Source: Cinnamomum chago (taxonomy: Eukaryota > Streptophyta > Magnoliopsida > Laurales > Lauraceae). Taken from it: a stretch of DNA of 64,000 bases. The stretch covers positions 130,831,001-130,895,000 of the forward strand of contig CP142453.1 of the NCBI GenBank assembly GCA_038049695.1, in the 5' to 3' direction. The notes below the pieces were generated by a model. The model was not told the DNA's origin, ran no database searches, and worked only from the letters and a program-made list of their open reading frames with translations. Position 1 is the stretch's first letter; every line of letters begins with the position of its first letter. Shown piece after piece: positions 23,201-32,967 of this stretch. Both the position numbers and the translations under genes were made by a program.

Positions 23201-25574
23201 ATGGCACCTTCTTCTCGACTACGCCCTCGATCTGCATCGGCATCCGCACGACTGTCTACTGACACCGCTCTGCCACCAACTGATGTGATTTCATCACTAT
23301 GCATACCAACTCCCAATGCTAATACAAACTGCAACATTGTTGGTGAGATGTCAAATCTAATCATGTAAGCTTCATGTTTTAGTGCATATATTGTATGTAC
23401 TAACAAGGTTTATGTGAAATTTGTAGGTTCTACATCCCGACGGGGGCGAGGGCCAACTAAAGGGTTTCGCTCAGAGCGTGCAAGAGCCAAGACTGGGGCA
23501 AACTACTGGTTCAGTTCAGGAATAATGTGCCAGTAGGGATTAATGCCTCAGATTTTGTGAGTGAAGTTGGGTTGCAAGTCAGGAATGTTGCCCCAGTTAG
23601 GGGGGTGAGGAGATGGAAAGATATTCCAGCTGATGTTCGTGAAGTCATCAAGGCTTGAGTATTTGTAAGTCTAAATTCCATGTAACAGGCTATGTTTTAC
23701 AACTTTGTTTTCAATTCTTAACTTCTGATATGTTGTGTTTCTATTTAGTCAACACGTACAGTAACTAAAACTTTATAGCTCACTTATTATTCCTTGTGTA
23801 CAGGAACGCTCTATGAAGAATATTGAAAATCGGAAGAGAGTACCCTACAATCATTGCATGGGTTCCAAATCTTTCCAAGCTGCAATGCATTCCTTGGTGA
23901 AGTGTTTTTAACTTATAGCTTATTAAATTTGTGGTTGTGTAATTCTGAATTTGTTATCACCTATCATGAAATCTTAATTATGTACTAACATTGAAATTTA
24001 TGCAAGTAGGCGGACCCCGAGACAGGGGAGGATCCTCACATCGTTGATTTTTATAAGGAATCGCACTACAGTAAGAAGAAAGCCAAGTGGATGGACCAAA
24101 AATGTCAGGAAATACATGTAAGTACAATGATAAGTCCTTAAAGGTACCAACTCATCACTGATTTATCTGTAATTTGTTATAGATATATATATAGGGATTT
24201 AAACCCATGCACTCGCACGTGCACACCATGTTTCTTACCAACAATGAGCTGCAGCTGGGGACAATTGAAAGGTTTTTTTGCATAGAAGTAAAAATGATTT
24301 TCTTTTTTCCAATTCAGTAGTGTGGCTGAATTGGCTAGGAATCAATTGAAAGTATTACTTGTGGTCTATTTTATTTAGAAAGTGATTAATCTATTTATAT
24401 TGTATGAATCAAGTTCATATAGAGATAGGAAATGAAGCCACTTTCATCATTAATATCCATATTTTGTACACTTTCTGTAACTTCACAGCAGCTTCATGTT
24501 TGGGAATGCTTGGTTCAACTGTGGGTGGAATTGGGTTTGCATCTATTAAGGTGTTTGACACAGGCACCTGGTTTTCAGTTTCTCTGCCCTTGAAGCTGGC
24601 AGGTCTAAATGCATTGTCCTTGGGTGTAGACAGAGGGGCCTTAATTGAAACCATTGTTTCCAAGTTAAAAGATCCATTCCTATTTAACTGATTAACATCA
24701 ATAAAATCAACAGAAAAGGCAGCCCTCTTCATTAAATAAAAAAGGAGAACGAGCCAATATGATCAGATCAGAGATGAAAAGAGTGGGATTGAATGAACTA
24801 GAGAGGTAGATTTAAACCTTTTGTGAGAGTGTTAATGTTGTCTTCTCCTATGAACTCAAAAATAGGACATATGGTGCACAGTTTTTAGTTTGATTTTTTC
24901 ATGCAAGTGTTCTACTCAGTTCTTTCTTTACATGGAAAGTTGTGTAGGTGGCATGTTGTAGTTGTGTGTCCATCTGTTGATTAAGATTAAGCCATGGCAT
25001 GCATAAAATCTAATAACTGTTTGGCTGCTGGTTTTTTTTTTTTTTTTTTTGGCTGGAAAACTGTTTGGCTTCTTATAAAGTTGGAAGTAAGACATGCTCA
25101 AGGTACAAGGAAAAGATAGATCTTTCTATGAAGTAGAATTTTGTTAAAAGTTGCTTACATGTGAGTTTGTGAGTACATTTGTCATATAACTTATTTAACT
25201 TATTTCAAATGGTAGGAAAAACTTGTAGCAGAACGAGAGAAGTGTACGCAGGAGGGTGCGATCCAATTGACTCAGGAGCAAATATCAATTAATGTCCTTG
25301 GTGGTCGGTCTGGATACCTGAGAGGGTTTGGAAACGGTCCGAAGCCCACATCTACAACTAGGAGTATTAGGATGGACTCAGATGATGGTGAACGTGGGGC
25401 ATTGCGGTCTACCGTGGAGAGATTGCAAAATGAATTGGGAGCTCGATCTCATGAGATAGAACAGAAGAAGAATAATCAAGTAGCCATGCAGCGACAGATG
25501 GAGGAGATGATGCGGTTGGTGGCAAGAGTGACGGGATCAGACATGATGACACAGGGAGGAGGGCTTACTTCTTG
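23201..25574 (+). pseudogene. TNPA-like second CACTA gene (Transposase_24 family), degenerate
   Basis: Exons inferred from GT-AG sites and conserved wording are 23,201-23,342 (start MAPSSRLRPRS), 23,427-23,664 (SRRGRGPTKGF, then VPVGINASDFVSEVG), 23,804-23,896 (ERSMKNIENRKRVPYNHCMG), 24,010-24,117 (DPETGEDPHIVDFYKESHY) and 25,216 to about 25,574 (EKLVAEREKCTQEG, then NVLGGRSGYLRGFGNGPKP and a coiled-coil-like Glu/Gln-rich tail). This is the layout of the Transposase_24/Ptta proteins that accompany TNP2. Two lesions are seen: a one-base frameshift at about 23,493 and a TGA at 23,656-23,658 where a Trp codon is expected. The last exon and stop were not found. The intron 24,118-25,215 holds a foreign gene fragment. 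Confidence 0.75.
24463..24732 (-). pseudogene. Captured fragment of a host IQM-type (IQ-motif, calmodulin-binding) gene
   Basis: The 90-codon minus-strand frame contains VSIKAP, ASFKGRETE and, at its end, PKHEAAVKLQKVYK. This is the N-terminal region of plant IQM proteins, which runs up to the first half of their IQ calmodulin-binding motif. The similarity stops inside the motif at 24,463 and the next residues (IWILMMK) are unrelated, so the break is a capture boundary rather than a normal exon end. The fragment is antisense to, and inside an intron of, the TNPA-like gene, with no continuation found in the element. The family call is from memory of the motif order. Confidence 0.62.
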
Positions 25575-26283
25575 GTCAGTATTCATAGTTTCTTCTCTGA
25601 TTGAATTAAAGTGCATCCACTAAGTTTAAACCATTCCTAGTTTCTTCTCTAATTGAAATAGAATTTGCATTAGATTTCCTTTCTTACTTTACTGTATGAA
25701 TTGATGTTCGTGTTAATGAAAATGTGTACGTACCAAAGAAATTCGAGTGGTGATTCCCGACTTGAATGCATTTCTCATGCAACAGAAACATGTAATTTAA
25801 TCTCTTGTAGTTTAATATTTAACGCAAATTCTCTATGTAAGGAATTCTTTTATCACCTTCAGTCACCAAGTAGATTTCATGTGCAATAAAGATCATTTGG
25901 TTAGTGACTGAGTGAAGTAGGAGTGATAGAGACTCATTATATGGTGTGATGCCCATAGTCATACGGGTAGAAAAAAAGATTTGACATTAGAAAGGCACAA
26001 ACGAGAAGCTAGAAATGAAGTATGAAAAATAAAAGTTAAATGTGAAAGAAGATTTAGGTAATAGGCAATTCAGAAATCATTTGTGGAACAACTACAAAAC
26101 ATCCTTCTAATGTATCAGAAGCAACCAAGAAACAGGGCATGGAAATTCACAGATACATCATTCAACCTCATTAGCAATTTTTCTCATTTTCATTCTCATA
26201 TCAACTCTGTACTGTTTCCTTGTGTTTATAATGCTTTATTCTACTGTTTCCAATTCACTTGAAATGAAAATGTCGGTCCATGG
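25575..26283. other. CACTA interior, no gene recognised
   Basis: Sequence after the last recognised TNPA-like exon up to the nested LTR. No further exon can be supported. CATGG at 26,279-26,283 is the target duplication of the LTR. Confidence 0.5.
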
Positions 26284-28478
26284 TGTAAAGTCCAGGGACC
26301 CGAACCCTAGAGGGGGGGTGAATAGGGTGAGCTTCAATTATGACCAATTTTAATCAATTTTAACTTCTTTAAAACAAACTAGTCACATGTGATGATTAAT
26401 CATACAAGATGCGGAAGCTAACAAAAGAATCACCACAAAGCAATCACCATCACACAAGTATTTATAGTGGTTCGGCCTCAATGCCTACATCCACTACCGG
26501 CTTGTGATCCAACACCCCACCGGATTTCCACTATTTATGCTTTTCAATAGGCTAAGCAATAACCTTTACAATATGCTTTCCAAGGCTAAGCAATAACCTT
26601 TACATTGATGTTTTTCAAGGCTTAACATCAACCTATACATTATGCTTTTATAGGCTAAGCAATAACCTCTTCAACCACAAGGTTGGTTATCTCTCTAATT
26701 TAGTGTCTATAATACACTTGATGGAGATTCTATTTAGCTCATTACAATGCCTCTTAAGTAGGCGGATATGGAAGTGTAAAACTAATACACACTCACACTA
26801 TGAATGCAAAGATGAAAGTACATGAAGTGTGTGTGTGGTCCTCAATCATTTTGAAAATGAAAGCTCATAAATGTATGCCTAAGGCTTTTGAAAGTTTTAG
26901 CTCAAAAACATTTATGATTGAGGATGTAATGCAATCACATGTTAAAAGTAACAACTTGTTAATGATATCAAAGTTACACAAGTTGTATGAAATTAATTAG
27001 CTCTAAACATGTGATGCATAGGGATGTCAATCAAATCAACATGAAGCTCAAAACATAAAAATAGATTTGATTGAAGTAAGGGGACAAATCATATGTAATT
27101 ACAAATACAACTTGAATATGATATACCAATCAAAGCAAAGCAAGTTGTGAAACTTTAAAACAATAATACACATATGATTTGTAAAGATGTTGAATCCAAA
27201 ACATAAGATACATTTGAAAGAGATTTTCTTATGATGGAAAAACAACAACCAAAGATTCAACCAAGTATATGAATCATGTTACATATTTCATTAACATGAT
27301 CTACTTAGATTTACCAAATATTAAGTACTACTTGGATTGAATCAAATGGTGATGCATCCAAAACAATAGATCTATTCAAAATATAAGACATGCTAAGGAT
27401 ACAACACATCATAGGTTAACATGTTACTAAAGATTTACCAATGATAAAACAAAACATGAAAACATATGATTTGTAAAGAAGTTGAGTCCAAAACATAAGA
27501 TAGTTTTGAAAGTGATTTTCTTATGATGGAAAACAACAACCAAAGATTCAACCAAGTATAGGAATCATGTTACATATAATTTCAAAGGTTCTTTCATTAA
27601 CATGATCTACTTAGATTTACCAATTCAAGTACTACTTGGATTGAATCATATGGTGTTGTATCCAAAACAATAAATCAACTCAAAACATAAAACATGTTAA
27701 AGACACAATACAAACATAGTTTAACATGCTAGAAATGATTTACCAAAAATAAAACAAAGCATGAAAACATATGATTAGGGAAAGTAAAGCCTACTTGGTG
27801 ATTTAACTTCATTAATCCAAGCTTTAGCTTTCCTAATGCTCCCCTTCATCCCTTGGTTCTTTTCCCTTGAATATGCCTCAAAACCTCTCAAGGAGGGCCT
27901 TAAAATTCTCAACTTTTGGCAAAGGAAAGAACTCATATTTATAGCAAAAAGTGTCCAACGGCTAGTCCTCGGTCGACCTGCACACAGGCCTCGGTCGACC
28001 GGGAAGGCACAACGGTCAAATTTCTGACCGTTGGAGCACTTTTGGCCCTGACGGCCTGCAGTGTTCCCGGTCGACCGGGACCTCTGCGCCGGTCGACCGG
28101 CGACACTGCAGAGGCCAAAAATTTCCACTTTTGCATTTTCAAACATTTTCTTAGTGGAACTATTTGGGCCATATAATCAAGCTTTAAAACATGTTTTAAA
28201 TCATTCTAAGGGTTTTAAAACATGGAACATAAAAAGCCTAAAACATTTTGAAAGATTTAAAACTCATAGGCTAGCTTGATTTTCTAAAACTCTTTTCAAA
28301 ACAAATGCATCCAAGATTGAAAACAAATCCTGCATAAATTGATGCTTTTACAAATCTTAAAAGCAATGCATGAATAAAACAAGATTTCAAGTTTATCTAA
28401 AACAATGCAAGTGTGTAAATCAAATGATGCTAGAATGATAATGCATCCATCAAATTGCAATCTATAAAATTCCTAACA
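26284..28478 (-). mobile_element. Solo LTR nested in the CACTA element, 2195 bp, TSD CATGG
   Basis: On the minus strand it starts TGTTAGGAATTTT (at 28,478) and ends CTTTACA (at 26,284). It is flanked by perfect CATGG duplications (26,279-26,283, 28,479-28,483). It is the same family as 1578-3788 in opposite orientation, with the same internal 300-bp duplication, short tandem repeat and promoter architecture. No coding region lies next to it. Being nested, it is younger than the CACTA insertion or moved in with the element. Confidence 0.9.
27936..28098 (-). promoter_or_regulatory. LTR promoter of nested solo LTR, same palindrome layout
   Basis: GGTCGACC starts at 27,971, 27,993, 28,069 and 28,091, giving the same 22-bp spacing as in the other LTR. 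CAACGGTCA/TGACCGTTG arms lie between the pairs (about 28,010-28,033), AACGGCTA at 27,957-27,964, and the complement of CTATAAATA at 27,936-27,944. Conservation of spacing while the surrounding bases differ supports function. Confidence 0.58.
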
Positions 28479-28483
28479 CATGG

Positions 28484-28845
28484 ATTGTAGATGAGTCTTT
28501 TTACCAAGTCACTTTCATTTCCATTTGGTTTTATATGCATTTTAGAGACAACCCATAAGAATATATATATGTTTTTTCTTTCAAATCGTTTCCGCTAGCA
28601 AAATGCATTTTTAGTGAGGGGTGCTTCTGGAATCAGGGTGAGGAAGTAAACCAGGTTACTGATTTGAAAAAATGTTGGACAGCTTTGACAACTGTTGGAC
28701 CAGTGATAAAACAGGTTAATTGTGCCACAGGAGTTGGCGCTTCCTCTTCAGTCTCAGCAGGAGCAGGCGTGATAGAACTGGTTTAATTGTGTCATGTTTT
28801 AGTTCTGTTTAATGGGGTTTCTGTTGTTTCTGATATGGGTTTTTA
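28484..28845. other. CACTA interior after nested LTR, unassigned
   Basis: Contains GC-richer wording around 28,600-28,780 that could be an exon (ATTTTTAGTGAGGGGTGCTTC region). I cannot connect it to either transposon gene. Confidence 0.35.
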
Positions 28846-28849
28846 TGTG

Positions 28850-30060
28850 AGTGAATTTGGGATTGTGGGTGGTTCTGGATTAGTGTTATTCATATGGAAT
28901 GTGGGTTTTGGGTGGAAGTGTTGGTAGCTTTTTATAAAGTGCATTTCAGGGTCTCTCTATGTTTCATGTTGTTTGTGCTGTTTTGATGTGGGGTTTTCAT
29001 CTTGTGTTGATTTAAGTGAAGTTGGAATTGGGGTTGGCTCTGGATTAGTGGTTTTTGCATTTGGAATGTGGGTTTCAGTTGAAAGTGTTGGTAGCTTTTT
29101 ATGAAGTGAATTTTAGGATTGCAATATGGTGTTTGTGTTGTTTTGATGTGGGTTTTTCATTTGGTATTGATTTAAGTGAATTTGGAATTGGGTATGCCTC
29201 TGGAATGGTGGTTTTGCATTCGAATGTGGATTTCAGTTGAGACTTTTGCAACCTTTTTATGAAGTTAATTTCTTCTCTCTGTTTGATGATGTTTTTCCTG
29301 TTTTAATTTGAGTTTTTCATCTCGTGTTGAATTGGGAGAATTTGAAATTGGGTATGGTTCTGCATTAGTGGTATGCATTTGGAATGTGGGTTGTAGTTGA
29401 AATTGTTGGTTACTTTTCGTGAAATGAATTTTAGGGTTTCTGTAGATGAAACTGAACTATTTTCATATCTATTTTTCTGTTTCTGTTTGATGATGCTTGT
29501 ATTGTTTTTTTATGTGGGTTTTACTTCTCATGTTGATATAAGTAAATTTTTGAACTAATATTGGTTCTGGATTACCGGTTCTGTAGTTGGAGTATGGGTT
29601 TTTGTTGAAACTGTATGTTTTCTTGCTGTAGGGAACTTCAGGGTTTTCTGTAGGTGTAGAGAGCTACTTCCATGCCAGTTTTTTTTTTCTATCTGTTTTA
29701 TGCTGATACTTGTGTTGTTTATGAAGTTGGTTTTGGTTATCTTGTTGTTTAAGTGAATTTAGAGTTGCCTATGGTTCTGTATTTGGAACATGGGTCTCTG
29801 TTGAAACTATTTGAAACTTCACTGAAGTCACTTTAATGGGTTTCTGTAAATGGAAGAGAACTATTCCCGTGTTTCTTCGTTTCTTTGTTTGACGGGTGTT
29901 TTGTTTGTTTCATTCATTCATTCTATTTTTCACCACATGTTGGAGTGCATTTGGAAGTAGGTGTAGTTCAGGATTACTGGTTCATCATTTGGAATTTGGG
30001 TTTCAGTTGAAACTATTGGTAGCTTTTGTGCAGTGAATTTCAGAGGTTTTTGCTATGATT
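28850..30060. repeat. Diverged tandem repeat, about 160-200 bp period, about seven units
   Basis: Each unit carries GAATGTGGGTTTCAGTTGAAA-like, TTGGTAGCTTTTTATGAAGTGA-like, TGTTTGTGTTGTTTTGATGTGGG-like and TTGATTTAAGTGAATTTGG-like blocks in that order. Landmarks fall near 28,902, 29,070, 29,226, 29,390, 29,594, 29,780 and 29,995. Units are 65-85 percent alike by eye. The family is not recognised. Confidence 0.7.
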
Positions 30061-31904
30061 TGATAGTAACATGACACTACAAGAGGTAGTGGCTGGGATG
30101 GCCGGACTTGAGTGGGCCAAGGAGATGCCTTCGGACGCAGGGGGCAGAGAGATACCTTCAGAAGCAGTAGAGCTGTAATTATGGTTGGGAAGAGTAGAGG
30201 CTATATGGTGAGAGTAGGGGGAGCTGGGGGAGGGAGGTCAGAATTGAGAGGGGGGCAGAGAGGGTTGGGGGGGTTAGGGGAGGGGTGTTTCCCTAAGTTT
30301 CCTACATTGCTGTGAGAGGGGGGAGGGGTAGGGATGAATCTGAAGGATTCCAGCTAGCAAGGTGTTTCTACAGGATTTCCAGCTGAGCACTGTCGCAGAC
30401 CGTAGGTGATGAATCTGAAAACGGGGTAGAGGAAGAGTGAACCAGGTCTTGAGGGATGGGGATCACATGCAATAGGGGCTGAGATGTAAATGACTGGTCC
30501 TGATGTGCTGCTAGCAGTGGCTTGTGGAGCTGCTGAACTGTAGCTGGCTGAGAGCTAGCTAGTAAGAGGGGGAAAGTCAGAGGCTAGCAGGGGAAGGGGG
30601 GTTGCAGCCGAGGAGGGCGCATCAGTTCTTTTACAGAACTTTCTGTGTTTTTATTTTATTTTATTTTATTTTATTTTTTGCTTTAAGGTGAAAATTGTAT
30701 TAGAAGAGAAACAAAGAAGAGGAAACATGGAAATGCATTCTTACCTTGTTAACTTGATTGCACTCCTCAAAACCTTCGTAATATGGAAACATTTATATCT
30801 TTGAACTCTTCAATACCCTTTCCTTTTTTCTTGTTGTCCTCTTACTTCTTCTTCATTTCCTTTGTCTTTGGAATTTCTCCTTGCTATTGTTCATATTTCA
30901 TTTATTACTTCTCACTCATGTGTGAATACTATCTACAGATCGCAGCTTTCTTCTCTTGAAGCATGAAGGAATCGATGGATATGTTTTTGCCATTTTTGTG
31001 GGTGTCCTCGGTTACTGCTGTTACTGAAGGTGGATTTTCTACTGCTCATAAGCCTCATTTTCTTAGTGGATTTGGTCTTTTGGATTCTAAGGTACTGAAC
31101 CCTTTTTGCTTTTTCGCATGCATTAAGAGATTGAGTGGTTTTAGTTAACTTTTCTTCTGTGTAAAATGGGTTGGTAGAGAGGCCATCATTTTCTCTGAGA
31201 TTTCTGTTATTAGATCAAAGTAAACTCTCTTGATGCTTTTTTTATTTTTTTATGTTGTGGTGTTTGGTGTTTGGATTTCTAGGTTCTTTTTTACTTTGTG
31301 GGCGTTGCATTAGTATAACTTCCATTTCACCATAGACTTCACATACTCATATTAACTGTTAGGATAGTGATTCGGGTTTGTGATCTTGAATCAACTTGTT
31401 TAGGCTCAAGTGCACTTTTATTTTTTAATTTTCTCAAGATTTTATTTTGTCTCACTTACTTTGCTTTTGATTCCCATGTTTAATTCCTAACAATTTTTTT
31501 TTTTTTACCACAAGTTGGGACAAAAGATCAATGTAATAGAGGCCAATTGCTTGAACATTTTTTTGCTTTTCATAAGAATATTGTACTTACACTATTTTGG
31601 ATGCTACATTTTTACTTGAATTAGCAACGACAACGTGGCTAAACTTGTGGGTCGTATTTAATAGTTATATGTTTCCTAATATGTTGAAGGAGCATGTTTT
31701 GTACATTTTTCATTAGTTAAATGAGCAAACTTTACTGTACATTTTGTTTAATTTTGAATAGCCATGTTTTATTGTACATTTTATTTTCGTTGAATGGGAA
31801 GGTTTTATTATACATTTTATTTTAGTTGAATGAGCAGGTTTTATTACATTCAGCGTAAAGGAGGCTTTTGAGGTAGCATGTGGTAATTTTACAAAAAAAA
31901 TATT
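30061..31904. other. CACTA right interior, G-rich patch and possible captured exon
   Basis: 30,090-30,620 is unusually G-rich (GGGGGAGGGGTAGGG-like runs). At 30,963-31,091 a plus-strand open stretch MKESMDMFLPFLWVSS to LSGFGLLDSK ends at a GTACTG donor-like site and could be a captured host exon. It is not recognised. The rest is AT-rich. Confidence 0.35.
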
Positions 31905-32536
31905 ATTTTTAGCGACGAACTTTATTTGTCTTCTAAAAGGAATAAATATATCCCCGACGTATATAATTTGTCGCCTAAGAGAAATTGTGACAAGGTTAAA
32001 TATTGGGCGAAATGTCTACAAACTATGCGCGACAAAACTAATTCGTCACCTATTAAAATTTATGGCAATTCATGCACTATTTGGCGACAATAAAGTTTTG
32101 TCGATAAAAAGCTATAATTCGGCGACGACTAAATTTTGTCGCCAAATTCCTTTTTCACCAATTCTTTATCCATTTTCTCGTAATGAATTATGGACATTTG
32201 GCGACAAAAAATATCATTTTTGCCGACATAATGTGTTGTTGTAGAAAATTGGTATTTGGCGACGATAATGTGTTGTCGCAGAAAATTGGTATTTAGCAAC
32301 GATAATGTGTTGTCGCAGAAAATTGGTATTTAGCGACGATAATGTGTTGTCGCGGAAAATTGATATTTAGCGACGATAAGGTGTTGTCGCAAAAAATGTA
32401 TATTTAGCGACGATTAATTGTGATCGTCGGCAAAAACAATCACCGACGCATAATGGGCGACGAACGGGCGACAAAAATTGTTTCGTCGCAGAATGTATCT
32501 AGCGACGATTTTATGATTTTCTGCGACAAATATTTA
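31905..32536. repeat. Right subterminal repeats of CACTA, including a 37-bp tandem array
   Basis: Repeated GCGACGA/TCGTCGC-type motifs are in both orientations. From about 32,244 to 32,410 there are four to five head-to-tail units of about 37 bp, each holding TTTAGCGACGATAATGTG and TTGTCGCAGAAAATTG. These mirror the left subterminal region and are probable TNPA-type binding sites. Confidence 0.82.
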
Positions 32537-32565
32537 CGTCGCGAAAAATTATTTTTGTTGTAGTG
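32537..32565 (-). repeat. Right terminal inverted repeat of CACTA element (29 bp)
   Basis: Complement of the left terminus with two mismatches, ending TTGTTGTAGTG. TAA follows at 32,566-32,568. Confidence 0.93.
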
Positions 32566-32967
32566 TAACTCTGGTGATCCAAATGCATTACCCCTCATTA
32601 ACACTTGCTCCAAGTAACCTGCACTTGATTTATAAAGATCCACACAGGCCCATATTGATATTAAGACCAGTCACCTACAAAGGTAGCTATAGAGATCCTA
32701 ACAATTTCACTTGTGTTAAAAGTAGGCCAAAGATTATAGATTTATAAGGTGATACATGGGAAAATTCAACCAACTGATGTGAGGGACAAAAAGGCAAAGC
32801 TGAACCTTGTCTTCTTAAAGACATTGTTTCCAACAGATGGAACAACAAAAATATTCATGCTTTCCAATGGAGAGAGCATGCAATGACAGATTATTTCATA
32901 CCAAATTGTTTTCCAAGTAATTCAGGAAAAGTGGAAAACAGCATCATGGAACAGAAACAGATAATTC

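Larger units (their letters stand above)
12874..32565 (+). mobile_element. CACTA (En/Spm) transposon, 19,692 bp, TSD TAA
   Basis: The element begins CACTACAACAAAAATC and ends with the complement of CACTACAACAAAAATA. It is flanked by TAA on both sides (12,871-12,873 and 32,566-32,568). Copy 2 of the tandem duplication keeps the unoccupied site (CCCAGG-TAA-CTCTGG at 46,316-46,318), which proves both ends. Inside, in order, are subterminal repeats, a pyrimidine-rich leader, about 5.6 kb without recognised genes, a TNP2-type transposase gene, a TNPA-like gene with a host gene fragment in an intron, a nested solo LTR, a tandem-repeat block and the right subterminal repeats. Both element genes carry frame lesions, so autonomous activity is doubtful. 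Structural ends look intact. Confidence 0.95.

Noticed and set aside
32244..32410. CRISPR-like regular repeats
   Set aside because: Plant nuclear sequence. Units are contiguous tandem copies without unique spacers and belong to CACTA subterminal repeats.
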